Source of the DNA: Oscillibacter sp. MSJ-31
GTDB lineage: Bacteria > Bacillota > Clostridia > Oscillospirales > Oscillospiraceae
NCBI RefSeq assembly: GCF_018918025.1
Contig: NZ_JAHLPT010000015.1
Coordinates: forward strand, 1-53,507
DNA: 53,507 nt
Reading direction: 5' to 3'
The notes beneath the pieces are model-generated. The model was given only the letters and a program-made list of their open reading frames with translations, searched no databases and was not told the origin of the DNA. A program made the position numbers and the translations under genes. Position 1 is the first letter of the stretch. Every line of letters starts with the position of its first letter. This document shows, one piece after another, positions 8,899-17,754 of the stretch.

Positions 8899-9231
8899 TT
8901 ATTTATTTTCGGACTCTTGCTTGATCATAAGCTCTACCATTTGTAAGATACGCTTTTGAGCATCTGGGGATAAGCTTGAAAGAGATTTCGACAATTCACT
9001 TGCCTTGTATTCACTAGCATAGTCAAGTACATCACAGAAAATGGAGTCGGCAGAGGTTTCAAGGCCGTTGAGTAGAATGATGAGCTTTTCGCAGCGAGGA
9101 AAGGACATGCCACGTTCAACAGTAGAAATGTAGTTCGTGGTCAAGCCGGTCTTTTCGGCAAGCTCCTCTTGCGTGATGCCAAGACGCTCACGGCATTCTT
9201 TTACTCGTTTTCCGATCCGCTTATCAATCAT
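8899..9231 (-). CDS. XRE-family transcriptional regulator
   Basis: A 110-residue repressor-like protein. Residues 5-60 form a lambda-Cro type helix-turn-helix (GKRVKECRERLGITQEELAE, then TGLTTNYISTVERG). The last 50 residues are helical and acidic and probably dimerise. I chose the ATG at 9231 rather than the open frame that starts 57 bases further upstream, because a perfect 22-bp palindrome containing a TATAAT box lies at 9253-9274, directly ahead of 9231, and would otherwise be inside the coding region. This points to autorepression. In conjugative elements such XRE proteins usually control excision or transfer genes. Here it stands next to the decayed right side, so its targets may be gone. 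Confidence 0.82.
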   Translation of the reverse strand: MIDKRIGKRVKECRERLGITQEELAEKTGLTTNYISTVERGMSFPRCEKLIILLNGLETSADSIFCDVLDYASEYKASELSKSLSSLSPDAQKRILQMVELMIKQESENK

Positions 9232-9252
9232 AGTGGTTACCTGCACTTCCTC

Positions 9253-9274
9253 TATAATGCTTATAAGCATTATA
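9253..9274 (-). promoter_or_regulatory. 22-bp perfect palindrome, likely XRE operator
   Basis: The half-site TATAATGCTTA is followed directly by its exact reverse complement. It carries TATAAT on both strands, so it overlaps the probable -10 box of the XRE gene 22 bases upstream of its start. This is a typical position for an autoregulatory operator. Confidence 0.7.
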
Positions 9275-9355
9275 TGGATTAGAACCACACCAATACAGAT
9301 TTGCTAATGCAGACAGTCAGTATTAGCGAATGACAATGTATAGAGAAATATCACT

Positions 9356-9384
9356 ATGGCACCCTGAAAGGCACATGGAAGGGT
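9356..9384 (+). repeat. Degenerate direct repeat near element junction, copy 1
   Basis: ATGGCACCCTGAAAGGCAC followed by TGGAAGGGT. A related block lies at 9645-9687. The pair encloses 260 bases that contain a terminator, and could be the trace of an attachment site. Confidence 0.35.
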
Positions 9385-9531
9385 ATAAACAGTTAACTTG
9401 CCATAGTTATATTGCTGCACAGGCTGCAATCAAGGAAATGTGAGCGATCTTTTGAGCGTTCACAAAGCGGCTTGAAACTTGCAAACCTTTGATGTGACTG
9501 CGTTTGCAGACATCATTAGTTGAAAACAGAC

Positions 9532-9575
9532 AAAAATCCGGTATTGTTCCGTTTGGAGCGATACCGGATTTTTTT
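9532..9575 (+). terminator. Strong intrinsic terminator at the element/backbone junction
   Basis: AAAATCCGGTAT (9533-9544) pairs with ATACCGGATTTT (9561-9572) and the T-run continues. The A-run on the 5' side makes it usable in both directions. It insulates the backbone from the element. No gene is visible from 9289 to 9720 apart from this and the weak repeats. Confidence 0.8.
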
Positions 9576-9644
9576 GCATCTTTTGCGGGGCAGGTTGAGA
9601 AAAACTGCGTCATGGAGAGATTCCGTGTGCCGCCGGTACTCGGA

Positions 9645-9687
9645 ATGGCACCCTGAATGGCACGCGGAAGCGGCACTCGGAAGGGTT
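9645..9687 (+). repeat. Degenerate direct repeat near element junction, copy 2
   Basis: ATGGCACCCTGAATGGCAC, then a 13-base insertion, then CGGAAGGGT. The block itself is made of loose 12-13 base units of the form (C/G)GGAA(T/G)-GGCAC. Confidence 0.35.
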
Positions 9688-9732
9688 GGGGCATCGACAT
9701 GACAAAGGAGGACACAGACAAGGAGGATGACG

Positions 9733-9984
9733 GTGGAACCGGCGGTGATGATGCTCCTGGAGGAGATCGGGCAGAGAGTGGAGGCACAGTCGGTGCTGCT
9801 GATAGCCAGATTTCTGATGCTGACAGTGGCACTGCTGACATTGCTGATGAAATGCCAGAAAGGACTTTACTTATGCGGCGCAGCCCTGTATAATCGTTTA
9901 AGATGGAAAATTGTCGAAAGACTATGCTGCAGGGCCATACGCCTGAGCGGAAGAGCCCCTATGATCGACCGACCGCACTCTTAA
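9733..9984 (+). CDS. Possible small membrane protein (83 aa)
   Basis: The AAGGAGG at 9720-9726 stands six bases before a GTG at 9733, which opens an 83-codon frame. The product has an amphipathic, acidic N-terminus (MLLEEIGQRVEAQSVLL), one hydrophobic helix at about residues 25-42 and a basic amphipathic tail. A second open frame of similar length overlaps it (9699-9893) but is mostly Asp/Gly repeats and less protein-like. There are no recognised homologues. It may be a leftover of the element or a genuine small gene. Either way it ends at the hairpin at 9982. Confidence 0.35.
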   Translation: MEPAVMMLLEEIGQRVEAQSVLLIARFLMLTVALLTLLMKCQKGLYLCGAALYNRLRWKIVERLCCRAIRLSGRAPMIDRPHS

Positions 9985-10021
9985 GGCAACACCGCGCAGT
10001 GAAAGCTGCGGTATTGCCTTA
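9982..10021. other. Imperfect hairpin upstream of the polysaccharide cluster
   Basis: TAAGGCAA (9982-9989) pairs with TTGCCTTA (10014-10021), and ACCGC with GCGGT inside. There is no T-run. It could be the end of a small mobile element, a weak terminator for the small gene or a leader structure for the cluster. I saw no c-di-GMP riboswitch core here. Confidence 0.5.
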
Positions 10022-10067
10022 GCAGGACTGCGGTCAGTTTCTTTCTCTGCGAAAGGAGGGAGCATCG

Positions 10068-10763
10068 GTGAACCGCGTGTTCCGCGAGGAAAAGAAATAT
10101 CTGATCTCGCTGCCGGAGGCGCTGCAAGCCTGCCATCGGCTCGCGCAGGTCATGCACGAGGACCCGCACAACGGCATAAGCGGCTACCCTGTCCGCTCGC
10201 TTTACTTCGATACGCTCGACGACAGGGACTTCCGCGAAAAGGCTGCGGGCGTAGAGCTGCGGCGCAAGCTGCGCCTGCGCTGCTATGATCCGGCGGCAGA
10301 CTTCGCCATGCTGGAGATGAAGCAGAAGCAGGGCGCAAGCCAGCTCAAGCGCTCTCTGCGCGTGACACGGGAGGATGCCCAAGCGCTCACGCGCGGCGAC
10401 TACGCGCCGCTGCTGCGGTATCCGGAGTCTTTTGCCGCGGAGTGCTACGCGCTGATGCACAGCCGGTGCTATCGCCCCAAAACGATCGTAGAATACGATC
10501 GCAAGGCATTTATCGCCAAGGAGAACAAAATACGCATTACCTTTGACAGCCGCATTGTTTCCGTCGAGAGCTGCTTCGACCTCTTTTCGCCGCGGCTGAA
10601 CATGAACCCCGTGCTCGATCCGTACTGCGTGGTGCTTGAGGTCAAGTACAACGGCTTTCTGCTCGATTATCTTCGCGAGCTGATCAACAGCGTGGATCGC
10701 AGTGAGCTTTCTGTCAGCAAATATGTGCTTGCCCGCCAAAACGGATGTCAGACGCGGCTATAG
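10068..10763 (+). CDS. VTC-domain (polyphosphate polymerase-like) protein
   Basis: A 231-residue soluble protein consisting of one VTC tunnel domain. Visible marks are the opening REEKKYLI, VRSLYFDT (about 43-50), LRRKLRLRCY (about 64-73), LEMKQKQG (about 83-90), VEYDRKAF (about 141-148), RITFDSR and the late VLEVKYNG. These basic and acidic strands line the catalytic tunnel in yeast Vtc4, which makes polyphosphate from ATP. Bacterial members next to DUF4956 and CotH genes are common, but their product has not been generally established. The start is a GTG with AAAGGAGGG seven bases upstream. It is the first gene of a nine-gene cluster; the next start follows after 12 bases. A polyphosphate or phosphoryl-transfer role in envelope modification is inference. 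Confidence 0.88.
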   Translation: MNRVFREEKKYLISLPEALQACHRLAQVMHEDPHNGISGYPVRSLYFDTLDDRDFREKAAGVELRRKLRLRCYDPAADFAMLEMKQKQGASQLKRSLRVTREDAQALTRGDYAPLLRYPESFAAECYALMHSRCYRPKTIVEYDRKAFIAKENKIRITFDSRIVSVESCFDLFSPRLNMNPVLDPYCVVLEVKYNGFLLDYLRELINSVDRSELSVSKYVLARQNGCQTRL

Positions 10764-10775
10764 GAGGAAAACACC

Positions 10776-11453
10776 ATGAGACAACAGATCCTGAACCTTT
10801 TTACCACACCCCGCGATATGTCGTGGGAGGATATTCTGCTCAATATCGTCCTTGCCGCTGTGCTGGGCTTTTTTATCTTCCTGTCCTACGCCATCTCCCA
10901 CCGCGGGACGATCTACAGCCGCAAGTTCAACGCCTCACTCGTCATTCTCGCGGTGCTGACGGGGACGGTCATGACCGTCATCGGCAACAACATCGCGCTG
11001 TCTCTCGGTATGGTGGGCGCGCTGTCCATCGTCCGCTTCCGCACCGCCATCAAGGACTCGCGCGATACGGTTTATATTTTTTGGTCCATCATTGTCGGCA
11101 TCTGCTGCGGCGTGGGCGATTATGCCGTGGCCTGCATCGGCAGCGCCGTGACCTTCGCGGTGATCCTGCTGCTCGGCTGCATCAAGAGCGATAACCGGAT
11201 GCTGCTCATCATCCGCGCCCACCGCAGCAAGCAGGAGCCGATCAAGGCGCAGGTCTACAAGCTCTTTCGCGCCAAAGCGACGCTGCGTGTGGAAAACACG
11301 ACGGAGGATACGGTCGAGCTGATCTACGAGATCACGCAAAAGCTCCTGCGCCGCGCGGAGCAGACAACGCCGGACATTCCCGGCAGCATCTATTCGCTGG
11401 GAAGCATCGACTATGTCAATCTTGTCATGCAGAACGACGAGGTGTCGAACTGA
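10776..11453 (+). CDS. DUF4956 membrane protein
   Basis: A 225-residue protein with three or four membrane helices in the first 135 residues (about 22-42, 53-75, 100-118 and 120-135) and a cytoplasmic C-terminal domain of about 90 residues. The conserved central loop GMVGALSIVRFRTAIKDSRD between helices is the hallmark of DUF4956. The family has no settled biochemical role but is repeatedly encoded between a VTC-domain protein and a CotH kinase, exactly as here, so the three probably form one membrane-linked machine. It has a good ribosome binding site (AGGAGG) and lies 12 bases after the VTC gene and 30 bases before cotH. Confidence 0.87.
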   Translation: MRQQILNLFTTPRDMSWEDILLNIVLAAVLGFFIFLSYAISHRGTIYSRKFNASLVILAVLTGTVMTVIGNNIALSLGMVGALSIVRFRTAIKDSRDTVYIFWSIIVGICCGVGDYAVACIGSAVTFAVILLLGCIKSDNRMLLIIRAHRSKQEPIKAQVYKLFRAKATLRVENTTEDTVELIYEITQKLLRRAEQTTPDIPGSIYSLGSIDYVNLVMQNDEVSN

Positions 11454-11483
11454 GAAACCGGAAAGAGGGGAGCGGAGACGAAC

Positions 11484-12956
11484 ATGAAATACAAGCGAAT
11501 GGCTCTTGCGGCCTGCGCGCTGCTGCTCCTCCTATCCGCAACAAACCTGTCAGCCGTGCTGACCGATGAGCACCCACGCTATCATCAGCATCTTGAGCGC
11601 CCCGCCTATACACCCTGTGCCGACCACGGAGAAGATCTGCTCTGCTCTCATCTGCCGCTCGTTCTCATCGACACCGGCGGCGCGGAGATCCCCGGCGTTC
11701 CCATCCCCGATGCGGACAGCAACATCGAAAACAACCGCTTCACCACCACCGCCGATGGCAGTACGCTGCTGCGCGCGTCCGTCTCGGTGGTGGATCACGC
11801 CGAGGGCAACAATCACCCCGCGGACGCGCCGACGCTTCAGAGCGTCATTGACATTCGCGTGCGAGGCAACTCCTCGCGCTATTTTGATAAGCACAGCTAT
11901 CTTGTCAAGACGCTGACGGACGACGGTGTGGCCTCGCGCGATGTCGCCATGCTGGGCATGGATGCCTTCGACGAGTGGGCGCTGCATGGGCCGTACCTCG
12001 ATAAGACGCTCATCCGCAATTATATGTGGTACAATCTTGCGGGCGAGATCATGGACTACGCGCCGAATGTGCGCTTCTGCGAGGTGCTGCTCAACGGAGT
12101 GCATCAGGGGCTTTATGTTATGACGGAGACTGTCAGCTCCGGCGCGGATGCCCGCTTGAAGCTCACGGAGCCGTCGAAGGACACGGTGCAGACGAGCTAT
12201 GCTCTGCGCCTTGACCGCGGCAGCGGCAACGAGGTCAAAAACATCGAGACCTTCTCCCAATACGCCCTGCGAAATCTGCAGGATATGGACATCGTCTATC
12301 CGGGAACAAAATGGCTTACGCCGGAGCGCGCGGCGTGGATCGCACAGGATTTCTCCGACTTTGAAAAGTCACTCTACTCCTATGACTATGATACCGAGCC
12401 CTATGCATGGTGGGAGCAGGCGGACATGAGCTCTTTCGTGGACTACTTTATCCTCAACGAGTTTACCTGCAACTATGATGCGGGCTGGCTTTCCACCTAT
12501 ATCTACAGGGATGTGCGCGGCAAATACAAAATGTGCATCTGGGACTTCAACTCCGCCTGTGACAACTACAGTCATCCGGTCACAGAGCCGCAGCATTTTG
12601 AGCTGCAATACAATGTCTGGTACTATATGCTCAGCAAGGACGAGGACTTTATGAACGCCGTCATCGACCGCTACCGCGAGCTGCGTCAGGGCATCCTCAG
12701 CGACGAGTATCTCTGCGCCTACATGGACGACGTTACCGCGTGGCTCGGCGATGCCGTCGATCGCAATTTCTCCGTCTGGGGCTACGCGCTGGATAAGGAT
12801 ATGCTCTCCCCCGCAGAGCGAAACCCGCACACGCACACCGAGGCCGTCGCGCAGATGAAGCGCTTCTGCACGGAGCGCGGCGCGTGGATGGACGAGAATA
12901 TCGACATTCTTCGCCAGTACAGCCACGAATCCAAAAACAAGAAATTCAACCACTGA
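11484..12956 (+). CDS. CotH-family protein kinase-like protein, exported
   Basis: A 490-residue protein with an N-terminal hydrophobic signal or anchor (residues 5-22) and a CotH domain from about residue 115 to 420. Typical motifs are IRVRGNSSRYFDKHSY, the ALHGPYLDKTLIRNY segment, LDRGSGNE and the later CIWDFNSACDN, which carries the metal-binding Asp. Known members include the Bacillus spore-coat kinase CotH, which phosphorylates Ser residues of CotB and CotG, and many clostridial exported homologues of unknown target. In this cluster, between DUF4956 and a glycosidase-like protein, a role in modifying an exported polymer or its carrier protein is more likely than a spore-coat role; this is inference. 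It is not truncated. The next gene starts 18 bases on. Confidence 0.88.
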   Translation: MKYKRMALAACALLLLLSATNLSAVLTDEHPRYHQHLERPAYTPCADHGEDLLCSHLPLVLIDTGGAEIPGVPIPDADSNIENNRFTTTADGSTLLRASVSVVDHAEGNNHPADAPTLQSVIDIRVRGNSSRYFDKHSYLVKTLTDDGVASRDVAMLGMDAFDEWALHGPYLDKTLIRNYMWYNLAGEIMDYAPNVRFCEVLLNGVHQGLYVMTETVSSGADARLKLTEPSKDTVQTSYALRLDRGSGNEVKNIETFSQYALRNLQDMDIVYPGTKWLTPERAAWIAQDFSDFEKSLYSYDYDTEPYAWWEQADMSSFVDYFILNEFTCNYDAGWLSTYIYRDVRGKYKMCIWDFNSACDNYSHPVTEPQHFELQYNVWYYMLSKDEDFMNAVIDRYRELRQGILSDEYLCAYMDDVTAWLGDAVDRNFSVWGYALDKDMLSPAERNPHTHTEAVAQMKRFCTERGAWMDENIDILRQYSHESKNKKFNH

Positions 12957-12974
12957 GAAAGCGAGGGCGGAGCC

Positions 12975-15206
12975 GTGAAAAAATTTATCATCGCGCTTTC
13001 CGCTCTGATCCTGCTCTATCTTGCTTATGACACGGCGCGCTACCGGCTGGGATGGTACATCGACCTGAAGCCGGACGAGCCGGTGACGGCCTTTATGACC
13101 ACGGATACGCAAAGCATTTACATGGATCGCGGCAGCGGTCCCGAGCCGTTTATCGTTAAGGGCGTAAACCTCGGCGTCGGCCTTCCGGGCGAGTGGGCGA
13201 CGGACTACGCCATCGACAGGGAGACCTACCTGCGCTGGTTCGGGCAGATGCAGGAGATGGGCGCCAATACCGTACGCGTTTACATTACGCTGCATGACGA
13301 TTTTTATAATGCCTTCTATGAATACAACACGCTGCGCGAGGAGAACGGCGAGGAGCCGCTCTGGCTGATCCACGGCGTGTGGGTCAACGACTATGTGCAG
13401 AATTCCCACCGCGACGCCTACGATAAGGACTTTCTCGATGCGTTTATCGAGGACGGGCGCACGCTGGTCGACGTCCTGCACGGAAACCGCAAAATATCGT
13501 TGGGGCGCGGAACGGGCTCCGGCTTCTACACCAAGGACGTTTCCCGCTGGGTCATCGGCTATATTCTCGGTGTGGAGTGGGAGGATGTGACCGTCGCCTA
13601 CACCGACCACAAGTATCCCGATATGGCGCCTTATCAGGGCGCGTATCTCTCCGCGACGGAGGACGCCTCCGCCTTTGAGTCCATGCTGGCGCAGGCGGGC
13701 GACCGGATCATTGAATACGAGAGCCGCCGCTATAAGAGCCAGCGGCTCGTCGCCTTCTCCAACTGGCCGACCACCGATCCGTTCCTCTATCCGGAGGATA
13801 TCACGACCTTTTTTATGAAGTGCGCGCAGGTGGATGTGGAGCATATCCGTGCGGAGGACGCCTTTCTTGCCGGGCAATTCGTTTCCTATCATGTCTATCC
13901 CTACTATCCCGACTATCTCAACTATATCCTCAACCCCGCGGTGATGGACCGCACGCCCATCTGGGACGGCAAGGCCGTCATCTCTCGTGTGGAGACCGGT
14001 CCCGGCACGCCCATCGGTTCCGTGCTGCGCCGATCGGACTTCTACGATGAGACCGGCACGACGAACACCTACCTTGCCTATCTGCGCGCCCTGCGGCGGC
14101 ATCACACGATGCCCGTCGTCATCTCCGAGTTCGGCGTTTCCACCGGGCGCGGCATGGCGCAGATCGACCGGAACACCGGACGCAATCAGGGCCATATGTC
14201 CGAGCAGGAGCAGGGGCAGGCGCTCGTGGACTGCTGGCGCGACATCACCGCGGCAAACTGCGCGGGCGGCTGCGTCTTTACCTGGCAGGACGAGTGGTTC
14301 AAGCGCACCTGGAACACCATGCACGCGGTGAATCTCCAGCGCACGCCGTACTGGAGCGACTATCAGACCAACGAGCAGTATTTCGGTCTGCTCTCCTTCG
14401 ACCCCGGCGCGGAGGAAAGCGTCTGCTATGTGGACGGCGACCTCTCGGAGTGGACGGAGGAGGATAAACTCTTCGATACCGGCACGCGCGCCCTTTCGAT
14501 GAAATACGACGAGAAGTTCATCTATCTGCTCGCCTATGAAAAGGGCTTTGCGAACGGACAGAAAGCGCTCTACATCCCCATCGACACCACGCCCAAGACG
14601 GGCAGCACCTACTGCGAGAACTTCGGCCTGCGCTTTGAGGACCCGGTGGACTTCGTCCTCGCCATCGACGGCAGGGACAACAGCCGCCTCCTGGTGCAGG
14701 AGCGCTACGAGGTGCTGCGCGCCATGTTCTACCACGAAACGCACGACGCGGACGCTTACCTTGACCCGCCCGACGCGGACACGCCGCTTTTCAAGCCCAT
14801 CGAATTGATGCTCCAGACGGCGATGCCGCTGCTCACGGGCAACTGGCAGGCAAGCTCTGAGACCTACGAGACGGGTGATCTTGCCTACGGCAACGCGAAC
14901 CCCGCCGCGCCGGACTACGATTCCCTCGCGGACTTCATCTTCGCGGGCGACTATGTGGAGCTGAAGCTGCCCTGGCAGCTTCTGAACTTTGCCGATCCCT
15001 CGCGCATGACCATCCACGACGATTACTATGAAAACTACGGTGTGGACTACATCACCATCGACACGATGTACCTTGGTCTTACCGACGGCGCGGCGCAGGA
15101 GCGCACGCCGCTCTATCCCGCCGCGCTCAAGGGCTGGGGGAACAGGGTAGCTTATCACGAACGGCTGAAGGCTTCGTATGATGCGATGCGGAGACTCTGG
15201 CGGTAA
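12975..15206 (+). CDS. Membrane-anchored glycoside-hydrolase-like protein
   Basis: A 743-residue protein with an uncleaved N-terminal anchor (residues 3-20). Residues about 50-480 look like a (beta/alpha)8 barrel of the GH-A clan: it opens with FIVKGVNLGVGLPGEWA, has MGANTVRVYI near residue 96, WVIGYILGVEWED near 195 (a possible acid/base Glu) and MPVVISEFGVSTGRG near 380, where Glu is in the position of the nucleophile. Residues about 490-735 form a beta-rich C-terminal domain like a carbohydrate-binding module. The substrate cannot be told. Polysaccharide synthase loci often carry such an enzyme to trim or edit the exported chain (for example the glycosidase beside the clostridial cellulose synthase). 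The start is GTG 12975, preceded by GAGGGCGGAG. Confidence 0.78.
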   Translation: MKKFIIALSALILLYLAYDTARYRLGWYIDLKPDEPVTAFMTTDTQSIYMDRGSGPEPFIVKGVNLGVGLPGEWATDYAIDRETYLRWFGQMQEMGANTVRVYITLHDDFYNAFYEYNTLREENGEEPLWLIHGVWVNDYVQNSHRDAYDKDFLDAFIEDGRTLVDVLHGNRKISLGRGTGSGFYTKDVSRWVIGYILGVEWEDVTVAYTDHKYPDMAPYQGAYLSATEDASAFESMLAQAGDRIIEYESRRYKSQRLVAFSNWPTTDPFLYPEDITTFFMKCAQVDVEHIRAEDAFLAGQFVSYHVYPYYPDYLNYILNPAVMDRTPIWDGKAVISRVETGPGTPIGSVLRRSDFYDETGTTNTYLAYLRALRRHHTMPVVISEFGVSTGRGMAQIDRNTGRNQGHMSEQEQGQALVDCWRDITAANCAGGCVFTWQDEWFKRTWNTMHAVNLQRTPYWSDYQTNEQYFGLLSFDPGAEESVCYVDGDLSEWTEEDKLFDTGTRALSMKYDEKFIYLLAYEKGFANGQKALYIPIDTTPKTGSTYCENFGLRFEDPVDFVLAIDGRDNSRLLVQERYEVLRAMFYHETHDADAYLDPPDADTPLFKPIELMLQTAMPLLTGNWQASSETYETGDLAYGNANPAAPDYDSLADFIFAGDYVELKLPWQLLNFADPSRMTIHDDYYENYGVDYITIDTMYLGLTDGAAQERTPLYPAALKGWGNRVAYHERLKASYDAMRRLWR

Positions 15207-15229
15207 GAAAGAGAAAGGGGAGAGCGCCG

Positions 15230-16351
15230 GTGCCTGTTGAAATTCTGATCTACATCTACCTCGGTATGTGCGCCGGCATGATCCTCTTTAACATTGCAAC
15301 GGCGCTCCTTTCGCGGCGCAGGGAGCATCGGTCCTTCCGCGACGGCATCCGCCTTGAGCTGACGGTCTCGCGGGAGCTTGACCGTCTCGCGGAGACCGGA
15401 GCGGTCAGCGAGAGGCATCTGCGCTTCATGGAGCGCAGACTGCGCCGCGTGAACGGCATGGCGGCCTTTGATGCCGCGCTGGAGCGCCTGTGCGTGAGGC
15501 GGCCAGAGCTGACCCGCTCCTATCTGACGGCGCTTAACGGTGTGACGATCACGCTGGCAGAGGATTACTGCCGCCGCGATGAAATCGAGGCGGCGTATTT
15601 TCCGTATATCATCCGGAAATACCGGCTGCTCGACGGGCAGGAGAACGAGGCGCTGAAAACGATGCTGCTCGACCTGCTGCATGAATCGAGCATCTACTGC
15701 CGCGAGAACGCGATGCAGGCGCTCTACACCTCGGGCGACGCGCAGATCATCGTGCGTGCGCTGCGGATCATCGACGCAAGCAGCCTCTATTATCACAGCA
15801 AGCTCCTCTCCGACGGCTTGCTGAACTACACGGGCGACACATGGGAGCTTGCCGACGCGCTTTGGGAGGCGTTTGATGCGTTTCAGCCGTGGATGCAGGT
15901 GACGCTACTCAACTATTTCCGCTTTTCCTCCGGCGCATACTGCGAGAAAATACACGCGCTCCTCAACGATCCCGCGCAGGACGACGAGGTGCGCTTTGCC
16001 TGTCTGCGCTATCTTGGCCGCTATCCCTATCCGCCCGCCTACGCCGATCTGCTGCGCTATGCGACGCCCTCGGAAAATGCGCGCTGGGAGTATGCAGCCA
16101 TTGCGTCCTTTGTACTGGCGAGCTATCCCGGGGCGGAGACTGCGGCGGTGCTGAAGAGGAACCTCTATCATCCCAACTGGTATATCCGCTTCAACGCATC
16201 AAAAAGTCTGGAGCAGCTCGGCTTCGGCTACCGCGATCTGATCGACGTGATCGAGGGGCACGACCGCTACGCCTCCGAGATCCTGCGCTATCGCTTTGAT
16301 GTGCGGGAGCTGGAGGAGCGAAAGGAGGACGCAGTATGTACGACGGTATAA
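15230..16351 (+). CDS. HEAT-repeat protein with N-terminal membrane anchor
   Basis: A 373-residue protein. Residues 4-27 are a membrane helix. The rest is a solenoid of helical pairs, clearest where Leu/Ala-rich helices recur (YLTALNGVTITLAEDYC, CRENAMQALYTSGDAQIIV, VRFACLRYLGRYPYP, WYIRFNASKSLEQLG), as in HEAT or PBS-lyase repeats. Such scaffolds bind partner proteins. The gene overlaps the glycosyltransferase gene by 16 bases, so the two are translated together, and a HEAT protein coupled to a processive synthase is probably its accessory subunit. It starts at a GTG with AAAGGGGAG nine bases upstream. I know no specific family name for it. Confidence 0.78.
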   Translation: MPVEILIYIYLGMCAGMILFNIATALLSRRREHRSFRDGIRLELTVSRELDRLAETGAVSERHLRFMERRLRRVNGMAAFDAALERLCVRRPELTRSYLTALNGVTITLAEDYCRRDEIEAAYFPYIIRKYRLLDGQENEALKTMLLDLLHESSIYCRENAMQALYTSGDAQIIVRALRIIDASSLYYHSKLLSDGLLNYTGDTWELADALWEAFDAFQPWMQVTLLNYFRFSSGAYCEKIHALLNDPAQDDEVRFACLRYLGRYPYPPAYADLLRYATPSENARWEYAAIASFVLASYPGAETAAVLKRNLYHPNWYIRFNASKSLEQLGFGYRDLIDVIEGHDRYASEILRYRFDVRELEERKEDAVCTTV

Positions 16352-17739
16352 AGCTGTTTCTTGAGTGGGTGGGCTACTTCTTTATCGCTTATCTGATCGG
16401 CTACTCGACCTTTCTGTTTCTGTCGGTCGTCGTCGGCTCGCTCGACCTCTATAAGAGGAACCGGCAGGAAATGCTCAAAAGCATTCTGCCTTCGGATTAC
16501 TACCTGCCCATCAGTATCATCGTTCCCGCCTACAATGAGGAGGTCACCGTGGCAGACACCGTGCGCTCACTGCTTGCGCTCGACTACCGCTCCTATGAGA
16601 TCATCGTGGTGGACGACGGATCGAAGGACCGCACCTCGGAGGTGTTGGCCGAGACATTTGATATGCACCTTGTTCACCGGCCCATTCGCCGGCAGATCAA
16701 CTGTCAGCGCGAGGAATACGTCTATGAGACACGCGCACAGAAGGTAGCGGTGACGCTCATCCGAAAAAAGAACGGCGGCAAGGCAGACGCGCTGAACATG
16801 GGCATCAACGCCGCAAATTTCCCGTACTTTATCTGCATGGACGCGGACTCCGTTTTGCAGTACGACTCTCTGCGCCGCATCGCCCAGCCAATATTGGAAA
16901 ACGGCAATGTGGTGGCGGTTGGCGGCATCGTCCGCATCTCCAACGATGTTGAGCTGGAAAACGGACGGGTGAAGCATTACCGGCTGCCGCGCAATATTCT
17001 CGCCTTCATGCAGGTGCTGGAATATGACCGTTCGTTTCTTGCCTCCCGCATTCTCTTTGACCGCTTCAACGGCTCGCTCATCATTTCCGGCGCCTTCGGG
17101 CTGTTCAAAAAGGATACCGTCATCGCGGCAGGTGGCTATGACAGCGGAACGATGGGCGAGGATATGGAGCTTGTGGTCAAGCTGCACGAATACTGCACGG
17201 TCAACAACATCGACTATGCCATTCGCTACGCATCCGACGCGATCTGCTGGACGCAGGCGCCCGAGCGGCTGCGCGATCTGTGCAAGCAGCGCAAGCGCTG
17301 GCATCTGGGCCTGTTCCAGAGTATGTACAAGCATCGCGTCATGTTTTCCAATCACAGGTTCGGCGCGGTGAGCTTTGTATCCTATCTCTATTTCCTCATT
17401 TACGAGCTGCTTTCGCCGTTTATTGAGATATTCGGCGTTTTTACAATGGTACTCGCATGGTGGTTCGATTTGATCAACGTCCCGTTTATGCTGCTCTTTT
17501 TCCTGATCTACGCCGTGTTCGGCTCGGTCCTGACGCTTACTGCCTTTTTCTCGCGCATCTACACGGCGGACCTCACGCTCTCGTTCGGCGACGGCCTCAA
17601 GGCCGTCTGTCTGTGTCTCTTTGAGCTGGTGTTCCTGCGCTTTATTCTCGCATGGGTGCGCTGCACGGCCTTTATCGGCTATAGGAAGAAAAAACTCAGC
17701 TGGGGGCGCATCGAGCGCCGCGAGATCGATTTGAAATAA
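16336..17739 (+). CDS. Processive family-2 glycosyltransferase (polysaccharide synthase)
   Basis: A 467-residue inner-membrane synthase of the BcsA/PgaC/hyaluronan-synthase type. There is one or two N-terminal helices (10-35), then a GT-A domain with ISIIVPAYNEE (59-69), VVDDGSKD (91-98), MDADS (168-172), GED near 280 and QRKRW near 317. The last is the Q/RxxRW motif of processive enzymes, and all four catalytic motifs are intact. Four or five further helices follow from about 345 to 450. No PilZ domain follows, so c-di-GMP would have to act through another protein. It most likely polymerises a UDP-sugar (N-acetylglucosamine or glucose) and exports the chain. Flanking HEAT, EAL and GGDEF genes suggest second-messenger control. 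Confidence 0.9.
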   Translation: MYDGIKLFLEWVGYFFIAYLIGYSTFLFLSVVVGSLDLYKRNRQEMLKSILPSDYYLPISIIVPAYNEEVTVADTVRSLLALDYRSYEIIVVDDGSKDRTSEVLAETFDMHLVHRPIRRQINCQREEYVYETRAQKVAVTLIRKKNGGKADALNMGINAANFPYFICMDADSVLQYDSLRRIAQPILENGNVVAVGGIVRISNDVELENGRVKHYRLPRNILAFMQVLEYDRSFLASRILFDRFNGSLIISGAFGLFKKDTVIAAGGYDSGTMGEDMELVVKLHEYCTVNNIDYAIRYASDAICWTQAPERLRDLCKQRKRWHLGLFQSMYKHRVMFSNHRFGAVSFVSYLYFLIYELLSPFIEIFGVFTMVLAWWFDLINVPFMLLFFLIYAVFGSVLTLTAFFSRIYTADLTLSFGDGLKAVCLCLFELVFLRFILAWVRCTAFIGYRKKKLSWGRIERREIDLK

Positions 17740-17754
17740 AGGGGGGTGCCGCCT

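Noticed and set aside
9699-9893. Asp/Gly-rich open frame overlapping the possible small gene at 9733
   Set aside because: Low-complexity product and a poor ribosome binding site; the 9733 frame has the better site and a membrane-like product.
9894-10067. c-di-GMP riboswitch ahead of the polysaccharide cluster
   Set aside because: I looked for the conserved GEMM-type core and found only a simple hairpin.
12369-15158. A 929-codon open frame on the minus strand, opposite the glycosidase-like gene
   Set aside because: It mirrors the codon bias of the plus-strand gene in GC-rich DNA, has no ribosome binding site and encodes an Arg/His/Val-rich product without recognisable domains.
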